Shown here piece after piece: positions 1 to 5,308 of a stretch of 5,968 nt of DNA. The notes beneath the pieces were generated by a model. The model was not told the origin of the DNA, did not search any database, and was given only the letters and a program-made list of their open reading frames with translations. Origin of the DNA: Thermotogaceae bacterium (GTDB lineage: Bacteria; Thermotogota; Thermotogae; Thermotogales; Thermotogaceae). Both the position numbers and the translations under genes were made by a program. The stretch is from NCBI GenBank assembly GCA_027038385.1, contig JALVXE010000213.1:1-5968 (forward strand), written 5' to 3'. Positions within the stretch are counted from its first letter, which is position 1. Every line of letters starts with the position of its first letter.

Positions 1-331
1 CAACTATCCTGTTCGCCTCTTCTTTCGCTTCATCCTTTGCCTTGGCGATTATTTCCTCAGCTTCTTTTCTGGCTTTACTGATGATCTCCTCAGCAGTTTT
101 TCTAGCCCTCTTTAGCTCCTCAGATACCTGATTTCTAAGCTCCTCAGCCTCTTTTCTCGCTCTCTCCGCCGATGACATATCTTCCTCGATTTTTCTCTTC
201 CTCTCATCGGCTATCTTGAAGAAGGGTTTGTACAAAAGCTTGTACAGTATGTACATAAGGATGAGAAGCATCAAGAGCATTACAACAGATGTCCAGTTGA
301 AATTTATCAACTGAGGTTTCATAGCATCCAC
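1..331 (-). CDS. atpF: F-type ATP synthase subunit b (F0 peripheral stalk), C-terminal part beyond window
   Basis: Subunit b forms the peripheral stalk that holds F1 against the rotating c ring. Only the first 110 residues lie in the window. One N-terminal membrane helix is visible (about residues 14-34, rich in Leu, Met and Ile), preceded by INFNWT and followed by the YKPF junction typical of b subunits. From residue 42 on, the chain is a highly charged Ala/Glu/Lys/Arg helix with 11-residue periodicity (residues 69-101). The start is GTG at 331-329: GAGGAGGGG sits about 6 nt upstream, whereas the in-frame ATG three codons later would be too far from it. The start lies 13 nt after the atpE stop, and its ribosome binding site overlaps that stop. 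The delta, alpha, gamma, beta and epsilon genes presumably follow off the left edge. Confidence 0.95.
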   Translation of the reverse strand, partial: MDAMKPQLINFNWTSVVMLLMLLILMYILYKLLYKPFFKIADERKRKIEEDMSSAERARKEAEELRNQVSEELKRARKTAEEIISKARKEAEEIIAKAKDEAKEEANRIV

Positions 332-344
332 TTAAATCCCCTCC

Positions 345-599
345 TCAGAGGGCAAATATGATGAGAAAAGCTATCAAAAGCGAGTATATTCCCGTGCTCT
401 CAGCAACTGCGTCAGCTAAGAGCATTCTCGTGGTTATAGCTCCCATCATCTCGGGCTGTCTCGCCATAGCGTCCATAGCGTGAGCTCCTATGTTACCTTC
501 ACCTATACCAGGACCTATAGCTCCAATACCCATGGCAAGACCTGCCCCGATAGCCTTTCCCGCCAAGTATATAGCTTGTGCTAAATCCATCTTATCCAT
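345..599 (-). CDS. atpE: F-type ATP synthase subunit c (rotor ring proteolipid)
   Basis: This 84-residue membrane hairpin oligomerises into the c ring and carries the coupling ion. Helix 1 has the Gly-rich packing motif (residues 18-35, G-x-G-x-G pattern). The polar loop contains the conserved ARQPE (46-50). Helix 2 carries AESTGIYSL (66-74) with the ion-binding carboxylate Glu67. Ser68, Thr69, Tyr72 and Val65 match the Na+-coordinating set known from Ilyobacter tartaricus (S66, T67, Y70, V63). The position equivalent to its Gln32 is Glu34 here, giving two carboxylates per site, as described for the Fusobacterium nucleatum c ring. Na+ coupling is therefore likely but inferred. The ATG start at 599 follows a strong GAAGGAGGGG, 13 nt after the atpB stop; the strong site fits the high copy number that subunit c needs. 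Confidence 0.97.
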   Translation of the reverse strand: MDKMDLAQAIYLAGKAIGAGLAMGIGAIGPGIGEGNIGAHAMDAMARQPEMMGAITTRMLLADAVAESTGIYSLLIAFLIIFAL

Positions 600-612
600 G
601 TGGACCCCTCCT

Positions 613-1434
613 TCAAGTTAATTGTGCGCTTATATAAGCTATAACGAGTATCGAAAAGACCAAAGCTTGAATCGTTCCCACAAACAATCCAAAGAACCCC
701 CACAGAAAAACCGGGAGAAGGAAATACTTGACCATGTACGAAAAGATGAAAGTCAGTATAGCGCCACCTGCTATGTTTCCAAAAAGCCTCAAGGAGTGAG
801 ATATAGGCTTTGCGAGTTCGCCTATGAGGTTCATCGGCATCATTATCGGATTCGGTTCAAACCAACCCTTTAACCACGCTTTGAATCCTTTCGCCTTTAT
901 AGCGAACGCATGGCTTATCACGAAAACCATCAAAGCGTACGTGAGATTCGTGTTAAGATCAGCTGTTGGTGCCTGCCAAGTGTCTGTGAACAGACCTATC
1001 TCGGTGAGCTTTCCATTCTCCCAACCCGTGAAAACTATTCCAGGAAAACTCCCAAGCATATTCGACACCCAGACGAACATGAAAACCGTCATCGCTATTA
1101 CGAAAGTCGATCGTACAAACCTTGGATCCGGTACAGTATCTTCCACCATCTCATAAAAGGTATCGAAGAGCCACTCGATTATCGACTGCTTTCTATCCGG
1201 GACCAACTTCATATCCCTAACGGATAGGGCAATCCACAGTATTATCAAGAAAAATATAACCGCGTTTATAAGTGTGGCTGGGTTAAAAGCGAAGCCGCCT
1301 ATGCTGACGACCCATCTGTGACCGAGAGTGCTGAAAGCCTCATCTATTGGAGGAAGGTACTTCAGACTAATGAGCCACGCGACGAAGTAAACTATCAATA
1401 TGACGCTGATGAAAATTTTGTCCCTTTTGTTCAC
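613..1434 (-). CDS. atpB: F-type ATP synthase subunit a (stator ion channel)
   Basis: This 273-residue integral membrane protein provides the two ion half-channels next to the c ring. Hydrophobic segments lie at about residues 7-25, 53-72, 108-130, 162-180, 220-240 and 242-270. The family signature is ELAKPISHSLRLFGN (206-220). Its Arg216 is equivalent to the essential E. coli Arg210, and Gln256 in the last helix corresponds to E. coli Gln252. The length is normal for the family. The start is GTG at 1434-1432, preceded by GGAGGGG with 6 nt spacing, and it overlaps the atpI stop as GTGA, which suggests translational coupling. The next gene is atpE, after 13 nt. Confidence 0.97.
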   Translation of the reverse strand: MNKRDKIFISVILIVYFVAWLISLKYLPPIDEAFSTLGHRWVVSIGGFAFNPATLINAVIFFLIILWIALSVRDMKLVPDRKQSIIEWLFDTFYEMVEDTVPDPRFVRSTFVIAMTVFMFVWVSNMLGSFPGIVFTGWENGKLTEIGLFTDTWQAPTADLNTNLTYALMVFVISHAFAIKAKGFKAWLKGWFEPNPIMMPMNLIGELAKPISHSLRLFGNIAGGAILTFIFSYMVKYFLLPVFLWGFFGLFVGTIQALVFSILVIAYISAQLT

Positions 1435-1763
1435 TCTCTACCCCTCCAGCCCAGTATGTAAGCTGAAAGCTTCAAGTTCATGAGCCCTACGAAGACACCA
1501 ATTAGAGACTCTATCGAGATAAGACCCCCTAGAAGCATCAAGACCCCACTGAATGCATACCTACCCACATATCCCTTTACTAATTTCCTTTTCTTCAAAG
1601 ATCGATTTATATCATACCATAATGAGAGAGTATTTATTAAAGCTCCGCCTCCACCTATCAAAACTCCGGCGGAAAGCCTTGGATAAAAAAACACAGCGGC
1701 TAAACTTTCAGCTGCTGTGAGAACCGCTATTGTCGTTATCATCTTTTTTATCAAATTTTTCAT
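1431..1763 (-). CDS. atpI: ATP synthase subunit I-like membrane protein
   Basis: This small protein of 110 residues has four probable membrane segments (about 8-27, 31-50, 68-84, 86-104) separated by a basic loop, SLKKRKLVKG (55-64). Size, topology and position just before atpB fit the AtpI family (ATP synthase I). Members are reported to help assemble c rings and, together with AtpZ, to be linked with divalent cation uptake. Sequence conservation in this family is low, so position carries much of the identification. The start at 1763 has only a weak purine-rich site and lies inside atpZ, giving a 56-nt overlap. An alternative ATG at 1742 lacks a better site and would still overlap by 35 nt. 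The stop overlaps the atpB start as GTGA. Confidence 0.8.
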   Translation of the reverse strand: MKNLIKKMITTIAVLTAAESLAAVFFYPRLSAGVLIGGGGALINTLSLWYDINRSLKKRKLVKGYVGRYAFSGVLMLLGGLISIESLIGVFVGLMNLKLSAYILGWRGRE

Positions 1764-1974
1764 ACTTTTCCGCTTCTTTCAAGAGTTCTCTCACGCCGTT
1801 GTAGATTCCAGAGATGGTTCCAAAAAAGAGCGAGATCACGAATATGACCCTGTTGTTGAAGGTGTACTTGTCTATCAACCATCCGATAAAACCGGCAACC
1901 GCTATGTTCGCAAGAACAGTGGTTCCAAAAGCTGTAATGAGGTTGAGCTTTGCAAAGTCTCTAAGTCCCTTCAT
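1708..1974 (-). CDS. atpZ: AtpZ/AtpQ-type F0F1 ATPase accessory protein
   Basis: This 88-residue protein has two predicted membrane helices (about 13-34 and 43-62), with GWLIDKYTF (31-39) between them. This matches the usual AtpZ/AtpQ pattern of a Gly-x-x-x-Asp motif at the end of helix 1 and a Gly-rich second helix (FFGTISGIYNGVRE, 50-63). The C-terminal tail is hydrophilic and acidic (KKDDNDNSGSHSS). AtpZ proteins usually sit next to atpI at the head of atp operons and have been implicated in Mg2+/Ca2+ movement or ATP synthase assembly; the role here is inferred. The ATG start overlaps the cheX stop as ATGA with only GAAGAA upstream, so translation probably depends on ribosomes finishing cheX. 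The 3' end overlaps atpI in another frame. Confidence 0.8.
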   Translation of the reverse strand: MKGLRDFAKLNLITAFGTTVLANIAVAGFIGWLIDKYTFNNRVIFVISLFFGTISGIYNGVRELLKEAEKYEKFDKKDDNDNSGSHSS

Positions 1975-2429
1975 TTCTTCATTACGAGATTCAACTCCAC
2001 GTCCTCAGGCTTGAATAGCTGAACGGGAAGCCTCAGTATAACTCCTTCAACGGATACCTTTATCTCCTTACCAGTTATCACGGTGGGTGGGGTTATATCG
2101 GTCTTGTAACCTATTTTCTCCAGGTTTACCGCAAGAGATCCTGTGGTCATATTTCCAAGCTCTCCAAGAGCTGATAAGGCGAGTTCGTCGAGTTGCCCAT
2201 AATCCATTCCCATCATCCTTGAGACTATTTGGAGGGCCGTATCCTCGTTGAAAGAATATATCATGTTCCCTTCTATGTCACCAACGAAACCAAGAACTGT
2301 GACTATGGAGTATTTCGGATCTATGTCTTTCGCAACTTGAGGTTTTCCGAGCTTCGGTTCGAGTTGCAAAACCTGAGTGAATATCCCTACCACAGATGTG
2401 AGAAGGGCGTTTACAATTCTTGCGTCCAT
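1971..2429 (-). CDS. cheX: CheX chemotaxis phosphatase (CheC/CheX/FliY family)
   Basis: CheX dephosphorylates phospho-CheY and so terminates the flagellar switching signal; the Thermotoga maritima protein is a dimer in the cytosol. This 152-residue protein has the usual CheX length. It shows the family active-site signature ELGNM (residues 90-94) in the helix DELALSALGELGNMTTG, where Glu90 and Asn93 correspond to the catalytic Glu/Asn pair. The N-terminus MDARIVNALL and the segment DITPPTVITG (111-120) resemble T. maritima CheX as I remember it. The ATG start at 2429 follows an AGGGGGG tract. It is the first gene of the ATP synthase operon and is coupled to atpZ by an ATGA overlap. That links a motility protein with the energy-coupling machine, an arrangement I believe also occurs in T. 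maritima. Confidence 0.92.
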   Translation of the reverse strand: MDARIVNALLTSVVGIFTQVLQLEPKLGKPQVAKDIDPKYSIVTVLGFVGDIEGNMIYSFNEDTALQIVSRMMGMDYGQLDELALSALGELGNMTTGSLAVNLEKIGYKTDITPPTVITGKEIKVSVEGVILRLPVQLFKPEDVELNLVMKK

Positions 2430-2467
2430 GTGCTTCCCCCCTAATCTCCTGCATCTTCATGAGATGT

Positions 2468-2497
2468 ATTTTAAAACAATTTTCGAAAATTTGGAAA
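2468..2497 (-). promoter_or_regulatory. Candidate promoter for the cheX-atp operon
   Basis: On the minus strand a TTTCCA (-35 candidate, 2497-2492) and a TAAAAT (-10 candidate, 2473-2468) are separated by 18 bp. This would place the transcription start near 2461 and leave a 5' leader of about 31 nt before cheX. The -10 matches consensus at five of six positions; the -35 is weak (four of six). Both elements overlap the inverted repeat at 2473-2504. Confidence 0.4.
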
Positions 2498-2504
2498 TTG
2501 TTTT
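2473..2504. promoter_or_regulatory. Inverted repeat, candidate operator between divergent genes
   Basis: Two perfectly complementary 10-nt arms, AAAACAATTT (2473-2482) and AAATTGTTTT (2495-2504), flank a 12-nt centre. Nested inside is a perfect 14-bp palindrome, AATTTTCGAAAATT (2478-2491). The element lies between two start codons on opposite strands and overlaps candidate promoters in both directions, as expected of an operator. It does not match the PerR box I know (TTATAATNATTATAA), so the regulator is unknown. AT-rich symmetry can also arise by chance. Confidence 0.45.
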
Positions 2505-2520
2505 CATAATCCTGTAGAAT
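2491..2520 (+). promoter_or_regulatory. Candidate promoter for the rubrerythrin gene
   Basis: TTGGAA (2491-2496) and TAGAAT (2515-2520) are 18 bp apart and match consensus at four and five of six positions. The resulting leader would be very short (start near 2527, at the ribosome binding site). An alternative -10, CATAAT at 2505-2510, gives a more usual leader but has a poor -35 (TTCGAA, 2482-2487). Either reading overlaps or abuts the inverted repeat. A rubrerythrin promoter is needed here; its exact position is uncertain. Confidence 0.4.
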
Positions 2521-2540
2521 CCCGTCAAGGAGGTGAAAGT

Positions 2541-3044
2541 ATGAAAAAGATGACCAGCAAATTCCTGAGTGATGCCTTCGCAGGTGAGTCTATGGCTCAT
2601 ATGAAGTACACGATATTCGCCGAGGAAGCGGAAAAACGTGGAAAGAAAAATCTCGCAAGACTTTTCAGAGCGATAGCATACGCTGAGTACGTCCACGCTA
2701 GGAACCATTTGAAAGAGCTCGGTGGCATAGGAAACGATGAGAGAAACCTTCAGACGGCAATAGATGGTGAGACCTTTGAAGTGGAAGAGATGTACCCGGT
2801 TTACAACGAAACCGCCAAACTCCAGGGAGAAAAAGGAGCTGAGATAAGCACCAAGTTCGCGATGGAAGCCGAGAAGATCCACGCTGAGATGTACAAAAAG
2901 GCGAAAGAAATGGTGAAGAAAGGAGAGGATTACGAAGATAAGAAAATATACATCTGTCCAGTTTGTGGATATACGGTGGAGGGCGAGGTTCCAGACAGAT
3001 GCCCAGTCTGCGGAGCAAAAGGGGAGACTTTCAAGGAATTCTGA
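2541..3044 (+). CDS. rbr: Rubrerythrin (diiron peroxidase with rubredoxin-like domain)
   Basis: Rubrerythrin reduces hydrogen peroxide in the cytosol of anaerobes, with electrons from rubredoxin or NAD(P)H-linked donors. This 167-residue protein has a four-helix ferritin-like domain (about 1-130). By motif match to Desulfovibrio rubrerythrin, its diiron ligands are Glu16 (AGES), Glu49 with His52 (AEYVHARNH), Glu80 and Glu83 (EVEEMYP), and Glu111 with His114 (AEKIHAEMY). The C-terminal rubredoxin-like domain has Cys139, Cys142, Cys154 and Cys157 (C-x2-C-x11-C-x2-C), a mononuclear iron site. All key residues are present, so it should be active. The ATG at 2541 was chosen because AAGGAGGTG (2527-2535) lies at ideal spacing; Met4 would be too far. 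The AOR-like gene follows after 11 nt, so the two are probably co-transcribed. Confidence 0.96.
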   Translation: MKKMTSKFLSDAFAGESMAHMKYTIFAEEAEKRGKKNLARLFRAIAYAEYVHARNHLKELGGIGNDERNLQTAIDGETFEVEEMYPVYNETAKLQGEKGAEISTKFAMEAEKIHAEMYKKAKEMVKKGEDYEDKKIYICPVCGYTVEGEVPDRCPVCGAKGETFKEF

Positions 3045-3055
3045 AGAGGGTTTTA

Positions 3056-4030
3056 GTGGTATACCTGAAAAAGAGGATCTCTGAGAAAGTCGAATTGAAG
3101 ACCCAGACCATAGGTGGGAGCTCCCTTGTGAGGGAGCTCCTTTCGATTTATGGGGGTTCTCTGGTCATGGCTTCGGGTCTTCTGACAGGAACCCCAGCTC
3201 CGACCGGTGGAAGGTATTCTATGGGAATAAAGACAGATCAGGGTTACCACGTCTCATCTATAGGTGGATTCATAGGAGCATACATAAAGGGGTACGGAAT
3301 CGATGGAATCGTGATCACCGAACGCTCAGATGAAAAGCTCACGTTGCACTTTAGCCCGGATGGGATGTCCTTCAGCTCAGCATCTGATCTTCTTGGAAAG
3401 AGCATTTTTCAAGTGGCAGATCTTCTGGAAAAAAAGGGGCAAAGATCGATCTTAGTTGGCCCAGCAGGTGAGAACGGATCGAACATATCTTCCCTGATAT
3501 CCGAAAGGTTTAGATCCTTTGGAAAGGGGGCTGGAAAGGTTCTGTTCGACATGGGTGTGAAAGCCATCGTCTTCTCTCCAGCAAGGTTTAATGCTGAAAA
3601 CGAGAGATTTCTAAGGGAAGCTATGAGAATCAGAAAGAAACTCAAGGCCAAGAACGAAAGCGTGAAAAGATATGGGCATCCGTGTTACGGGTGCCCGATT
3701 AGTTGCATAGCCATGGAAGGAAGGTTGAAAAAAGGCGTATCTCGCATACTCAGGTATCATGAAAACGCGGAGAAAATCGTTGATATGGCAAACGATTTCG
3801 GCGTGGATCTTTTCGGAGCTCACCTAGCTTCCAAAAGTTGTGGATGCTCTATCGAAGAAGTAATAGAAATGGCAAAGGAAGGAAAGAGCTTCAACGTAAT
3901 GTATCCAGAGCACCAACCAGATGATTGGAAGGACTACCTGGATTCCCTTGGGATATGTGCTGATGCTTCCAGGTTTCTTCAAGAGGAAGACATTGAAAAC
4001 CTTCATAGATTCTTCATTGAGAGGACATGA
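3056..4030 (+). CDS. Compact aldehyde:ferredoxin oxidoreductase (AOR)-family protein
   Basis: Family members are tungstopterin enzymes of about 600 residues that oxidise aldehydes or related substrates using ferredoxin. This protein has only 324 residues. The N-terminal AOR domain is recognisable: TGTPAPTGGRYS (44-55), a GGF turn (70-72), GPAGEN (135-140) and a degenerate GKGAGKVLFDMGVKAI stretch. The cluster ligands appear as C-x2-C-x3-C (Cys210, 213, 217) plus Cys301. Two pterin-type motifs remain: DFGVD (247-251) and DSLGIC (296-301). Much of the region between cluster cysteines three and four is missing, including the family's conserved LPAYDPRG-type loop, as are about 100 C-terminal residues. 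The open frame reaches back to 2963, but only the GTG at 3056 has a ribosome binding site (AGAGGG, 3045-3050). The reading frame is intact, so this looks like a compact family member, not a decayed one. Function unknown; it could bind a cluster and pterin, or serve as an electron carrier or scaffold. Confidence 0.82.
   Translation: MVYLKKRISEKVELKTQTIGGSSLVRELLSIYGGSLVMASGLLTGTPAPTGGRYSMGIKTDQGYHVSSIGGFIGAYIKGYGIDGIVITERSDEKLTLHFSPDGMSFSSASDLLGKSIFQVADLLEKKGQRSILVGPAGENGSNISSLISERFRSFGKGAGKVLFDMGVKAIVFSPARFNAENERFLREAMRIRKKLKAKNESVKRYGHPCYGCPISCIAMEGRLKKGVSRILRYHENAEKIVDMANDFGVDLFGAHLASKSCGCSIEEVIEMAKEGKSFNVMYPEHQPDDWKDYLDSLGICADASRFLQEEDIENLHRFFIERT
3117..3140 (+). repeat. GC-rich stem-loop inside the AOR-like gene
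   Basis: GGAGCTCCC (3117-3125) can pair with GGGAGCTCC (3132-3140) around a six-base loop, followed by TTTCGATTTA. The stem is strong for this genome and lies about 60 nt after the start codon, within codons for the conserved GGSSLVREL segment. It could pause or partly terminate transcription between rubrerythrin and the rest of the AOR-like gene. The following T-tract is broken, so it is not a classical terminator. Confidence 0.4.
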
Positions 4031-4034
4031 ATTT

Positions 4035-4064
4035 TTGTATCATGTGACTTATGGGAGGTATAAT
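4035..4064 (+). promoter_or_regulatory. Candidate promoter for the periplasmic binding protein gene
   Basis: A perfect TATAAT (4059-4064) lies 18 bp downstream of TTGTAT (4035-4040), which matches the -35 consensus only in its first three bases. Transcription would start near 4071, leaving a leader of about 40 nt before the ATG at 4111. No terminator separates this from the preceding AOR-like gene, so some read-through from upstream is also possible. Confidence 0.55.
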
Positions 4065-4110
4065 CCACAAATGGTGGGGGATTAAAATTTTTCACCAGGA
4101 GGTGATGCCT

Positions 4111-5220
4111 ATGAGAAAACTTTTGATCGTATCAGCAATCATGTTCGCGATCATGGCGCTGGCCGTTATAAAGATCGGGGTCGTCTTTCCGATGACCGGA
4201 AACCTTTCAGCAGTTGGAGAAGCAGCATGGAACGGTTTGAAAATCGCACATGAGGAGAAGCCAACCGTACTTGGCCAGAAAGTGCAGCTCATATTGGCTG
4301 ACAACAGATCTGAAAAGACCGAGTCTGCCAACGCGTTTCAAAGGCTCATAAGCAAGGATAAAGTCGTGGCGATAATCGGAGCGATGAGCTCAGGTAACAC
4401 CCTAGCTGGTGCACCGATAGCGGAAAACAACCACATTCCGATGATATCTCCGTGGGCGACGAACCCGCTTGTCACCCAGAATAGGAAGTACGTCAACAGA
4501 GCGTGTTTCATCGATCCTTTCCAGGGAGCAGCAGCGGCAATATTCGCCTACAAAGAACTCGGTTCGAGGAACGTCGCAATATTCATGGATGTTGAGCAGG
4601 ACTACTGCGTGGGATTGGCGAACTTCTTTGCCAGGAAATTCAAAAAGCTCGGTGGAACGGTTCACAGACTCTTTTACAAGACCGGAGATCAGGACTTCTC
4701 AGCTCAGGTAGCTGCGGCGATGGAGTTCGGTGCTGACACCATATACATTCCAGGCTATTACACCGAGGCGGCGCTCATAGCGAGACAGGCTAGGCAGATG
4801 GGATTCACCGGAAAACTTCTGGCTGGCGACGGAGTGGAGTTTCCAGAACTCATCAAGATAGGTGGAAAAGCGGTTGAGGGTATGTACTTCACAACGCATT
4901 ATCACCCGGAAGGTGCCGCCACTGAAGCATCGAAGATATTCGTGAAGAAATACAAAGAGAAATACGGAGAAGATCCATCAGCAGCAGCGGCACTCTCCTA
5001 CGACGCGTACATGATACTCCTCAAAGCCATAGAGATGGCTGGAAAGCCAGATCCAGTTGAAATTGCCAAAAACATAAGGAAGATCAAGAATTTCCCGGGT
5101 GTTACAGGAGTGATAACGATAGACGCCAACGGAAACGCGATAAAACCGGTCGTCGTCGACGTCGTGAAGAATGGTAAATTCAAATTTGTGAAGATGATTT
5201 ACCCAAAGGATATAATGTAA
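4111..5220 (+). CDS. livJ: Branched-chain amino acid-type ABC transporter periplasmic binding protein (LivJ family)
   Basis: This is the extracytoplasmic receptor that delivers a ligand, typically Leu/Ile/Val or a related amino acid, to an ABC permease. The precursor has 369 residues. A signal peptide is visible: MRK, a hydrophobic core, then MALA with probable cleavage after Ala18. There is no lipobox cysteine, so it should be a soluble periplasmic protein. The mature part opens with IKIGVVFPMTGNLSAVGE, typical of type 1 Liv binding proteins. Likely ligand-site residues are Ser93/Ser94 (GAMSSGNT), Thr117 (PWATNP), Tyr165 (DVEQDY), Tyr216/217 and Glu243 (GDGVEFPE). The ATG at 4111 follows an excellent AGGAGGTGAT (4097-4106); the frame opens earlier, at 4051, but those residues precede the signal peptide. 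No LivHMGF genes are adjacent, so the partners and the exact ligand are unknown. Confidence 0.93.
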   Translation: MRKLLIVSAIMFAIMALAVIKIGVVFPMTGNLSAVGEAAWNGLKIAHEEKPTVLGQKVQLILADNRSEKTESANAFQRLISKDKVVAIIGAMSSGNTLAGAPIAENNHIPMISPWATNPLVTQNRKYVNRACFIDPFQGAAAAIFAYKELGSRNVAIFMDVEQDYCVGLANFFARKFKKLGGTVHRLFYKTGDQDFSAQVAAAMEFGADTIYIPGYYTEAALIARQARQMGFTGKLLAGDGVEFPELIKIGGKAVEGMYFTTHYHPEGAATEASKIFVKKYKEKYGEDPSAAAALSYDAYMILLKAIEMAGKPDPVEIAKNIRKIKNFPGVTGVITIDANGNAIKPVVVDVVKNGKFKFVKMIYPKDIM

Positions 5221-5235
5221 TGGATGCTTCCCACC

Positions 5236-5265
5236 AAGGAGGGGCTGCATACGCAGCCCCTTTTT
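5236..5265 (+). terminator. Rho-independent terminator after the binding protein gene
   Basis: An 8-bp perfect GC-rich stem, GGGGCTGC (5241-5248) with GCAGCCCC (5253-5260), has an ATAC tetraloop and runs directly into TTTTT (5261-5265). Adjacent A/G bases at 5236-5240 can extend the pairing. It begins 15 nt after the stop codon. On the other strand no T-run follows, so it acts in the plus direction only. Confidence 0.95.
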
Positions 5266-5283
5266 CGTCTTAGCAAGAAGTGG

Positions 5284-5289
5284 TTTAAT
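5284..5289 (+). promoter_or_regulatory. Possible -10 element for the DUF177-rpmF unit
   Basis: The preceding terminator implies a new promoter before 5309. TTTAAT (5284-5289) is the only -10-like hexamer I see. No good -35 lies at the right distance (TTTTTC at 5261-5266, inside the terminator T-tract), and the leader would be only about 13 nt. This is a weak call; limited read-through of the terminator is the alternative. Confidence 0.3.
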
Positions 5290-5308
5290 AGAGCGCCGGA
5301 GGGATCCG

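Noticed and set aside
622..1227. Three overlapping plus-strand open frames opposite atpB
   Set aside because: They are antisense to a clear subunit a gene, lack ribosome binding sites and show no family features.
2452..2466. Short CATCT/AGATG inverted repeat in the cheX leader
   Set aside because: A five-base stem is too short to support a call as an operator or RNA element.
2457..2882. 141-codon minus-strand open frame antisense to rubrerythrin
   Set aside because: The opposite strand codes for a fully conserved rubrerythrin, and the antisense product is an unrecognisable Phe/Ser-rich sequence; it is a shadow frame.
2963..3055. Upstream extension of the AOR-like open frame to an ATG at 2963, overlapping rubrerythrin by 82 nt
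   Set aside because: The extra 31 residues are an out-of-frame reading of the rubrerythrin rubredoxin domain with no ribosome binding site; the GTG at 3056 has AGAGGG at good spacing.
3056..4030. AOR-like gene as a frameshifted pseudogene
   Set aside because: The frame is open for 324 codons, all retained motifs are in order in the same frame, and I recognised no missing family segments continuing in other frames before 4110. Deletion without decay fits better.
4093..4104. CACC-AGGA-GGTG hairpin over the binding protein ribosome binding site
   Set aside because: A four-base stem arises easily from a GGAGGTG-type site; there is no further structure to suggest a riboswitch.
4051..4110. N-terminal extension of the binding protein to an ATG at 4051
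   Set aside because: This would overlap the TATAAT and the ribosome binding site, and would put 20 residues in front of a clear signal peptide.
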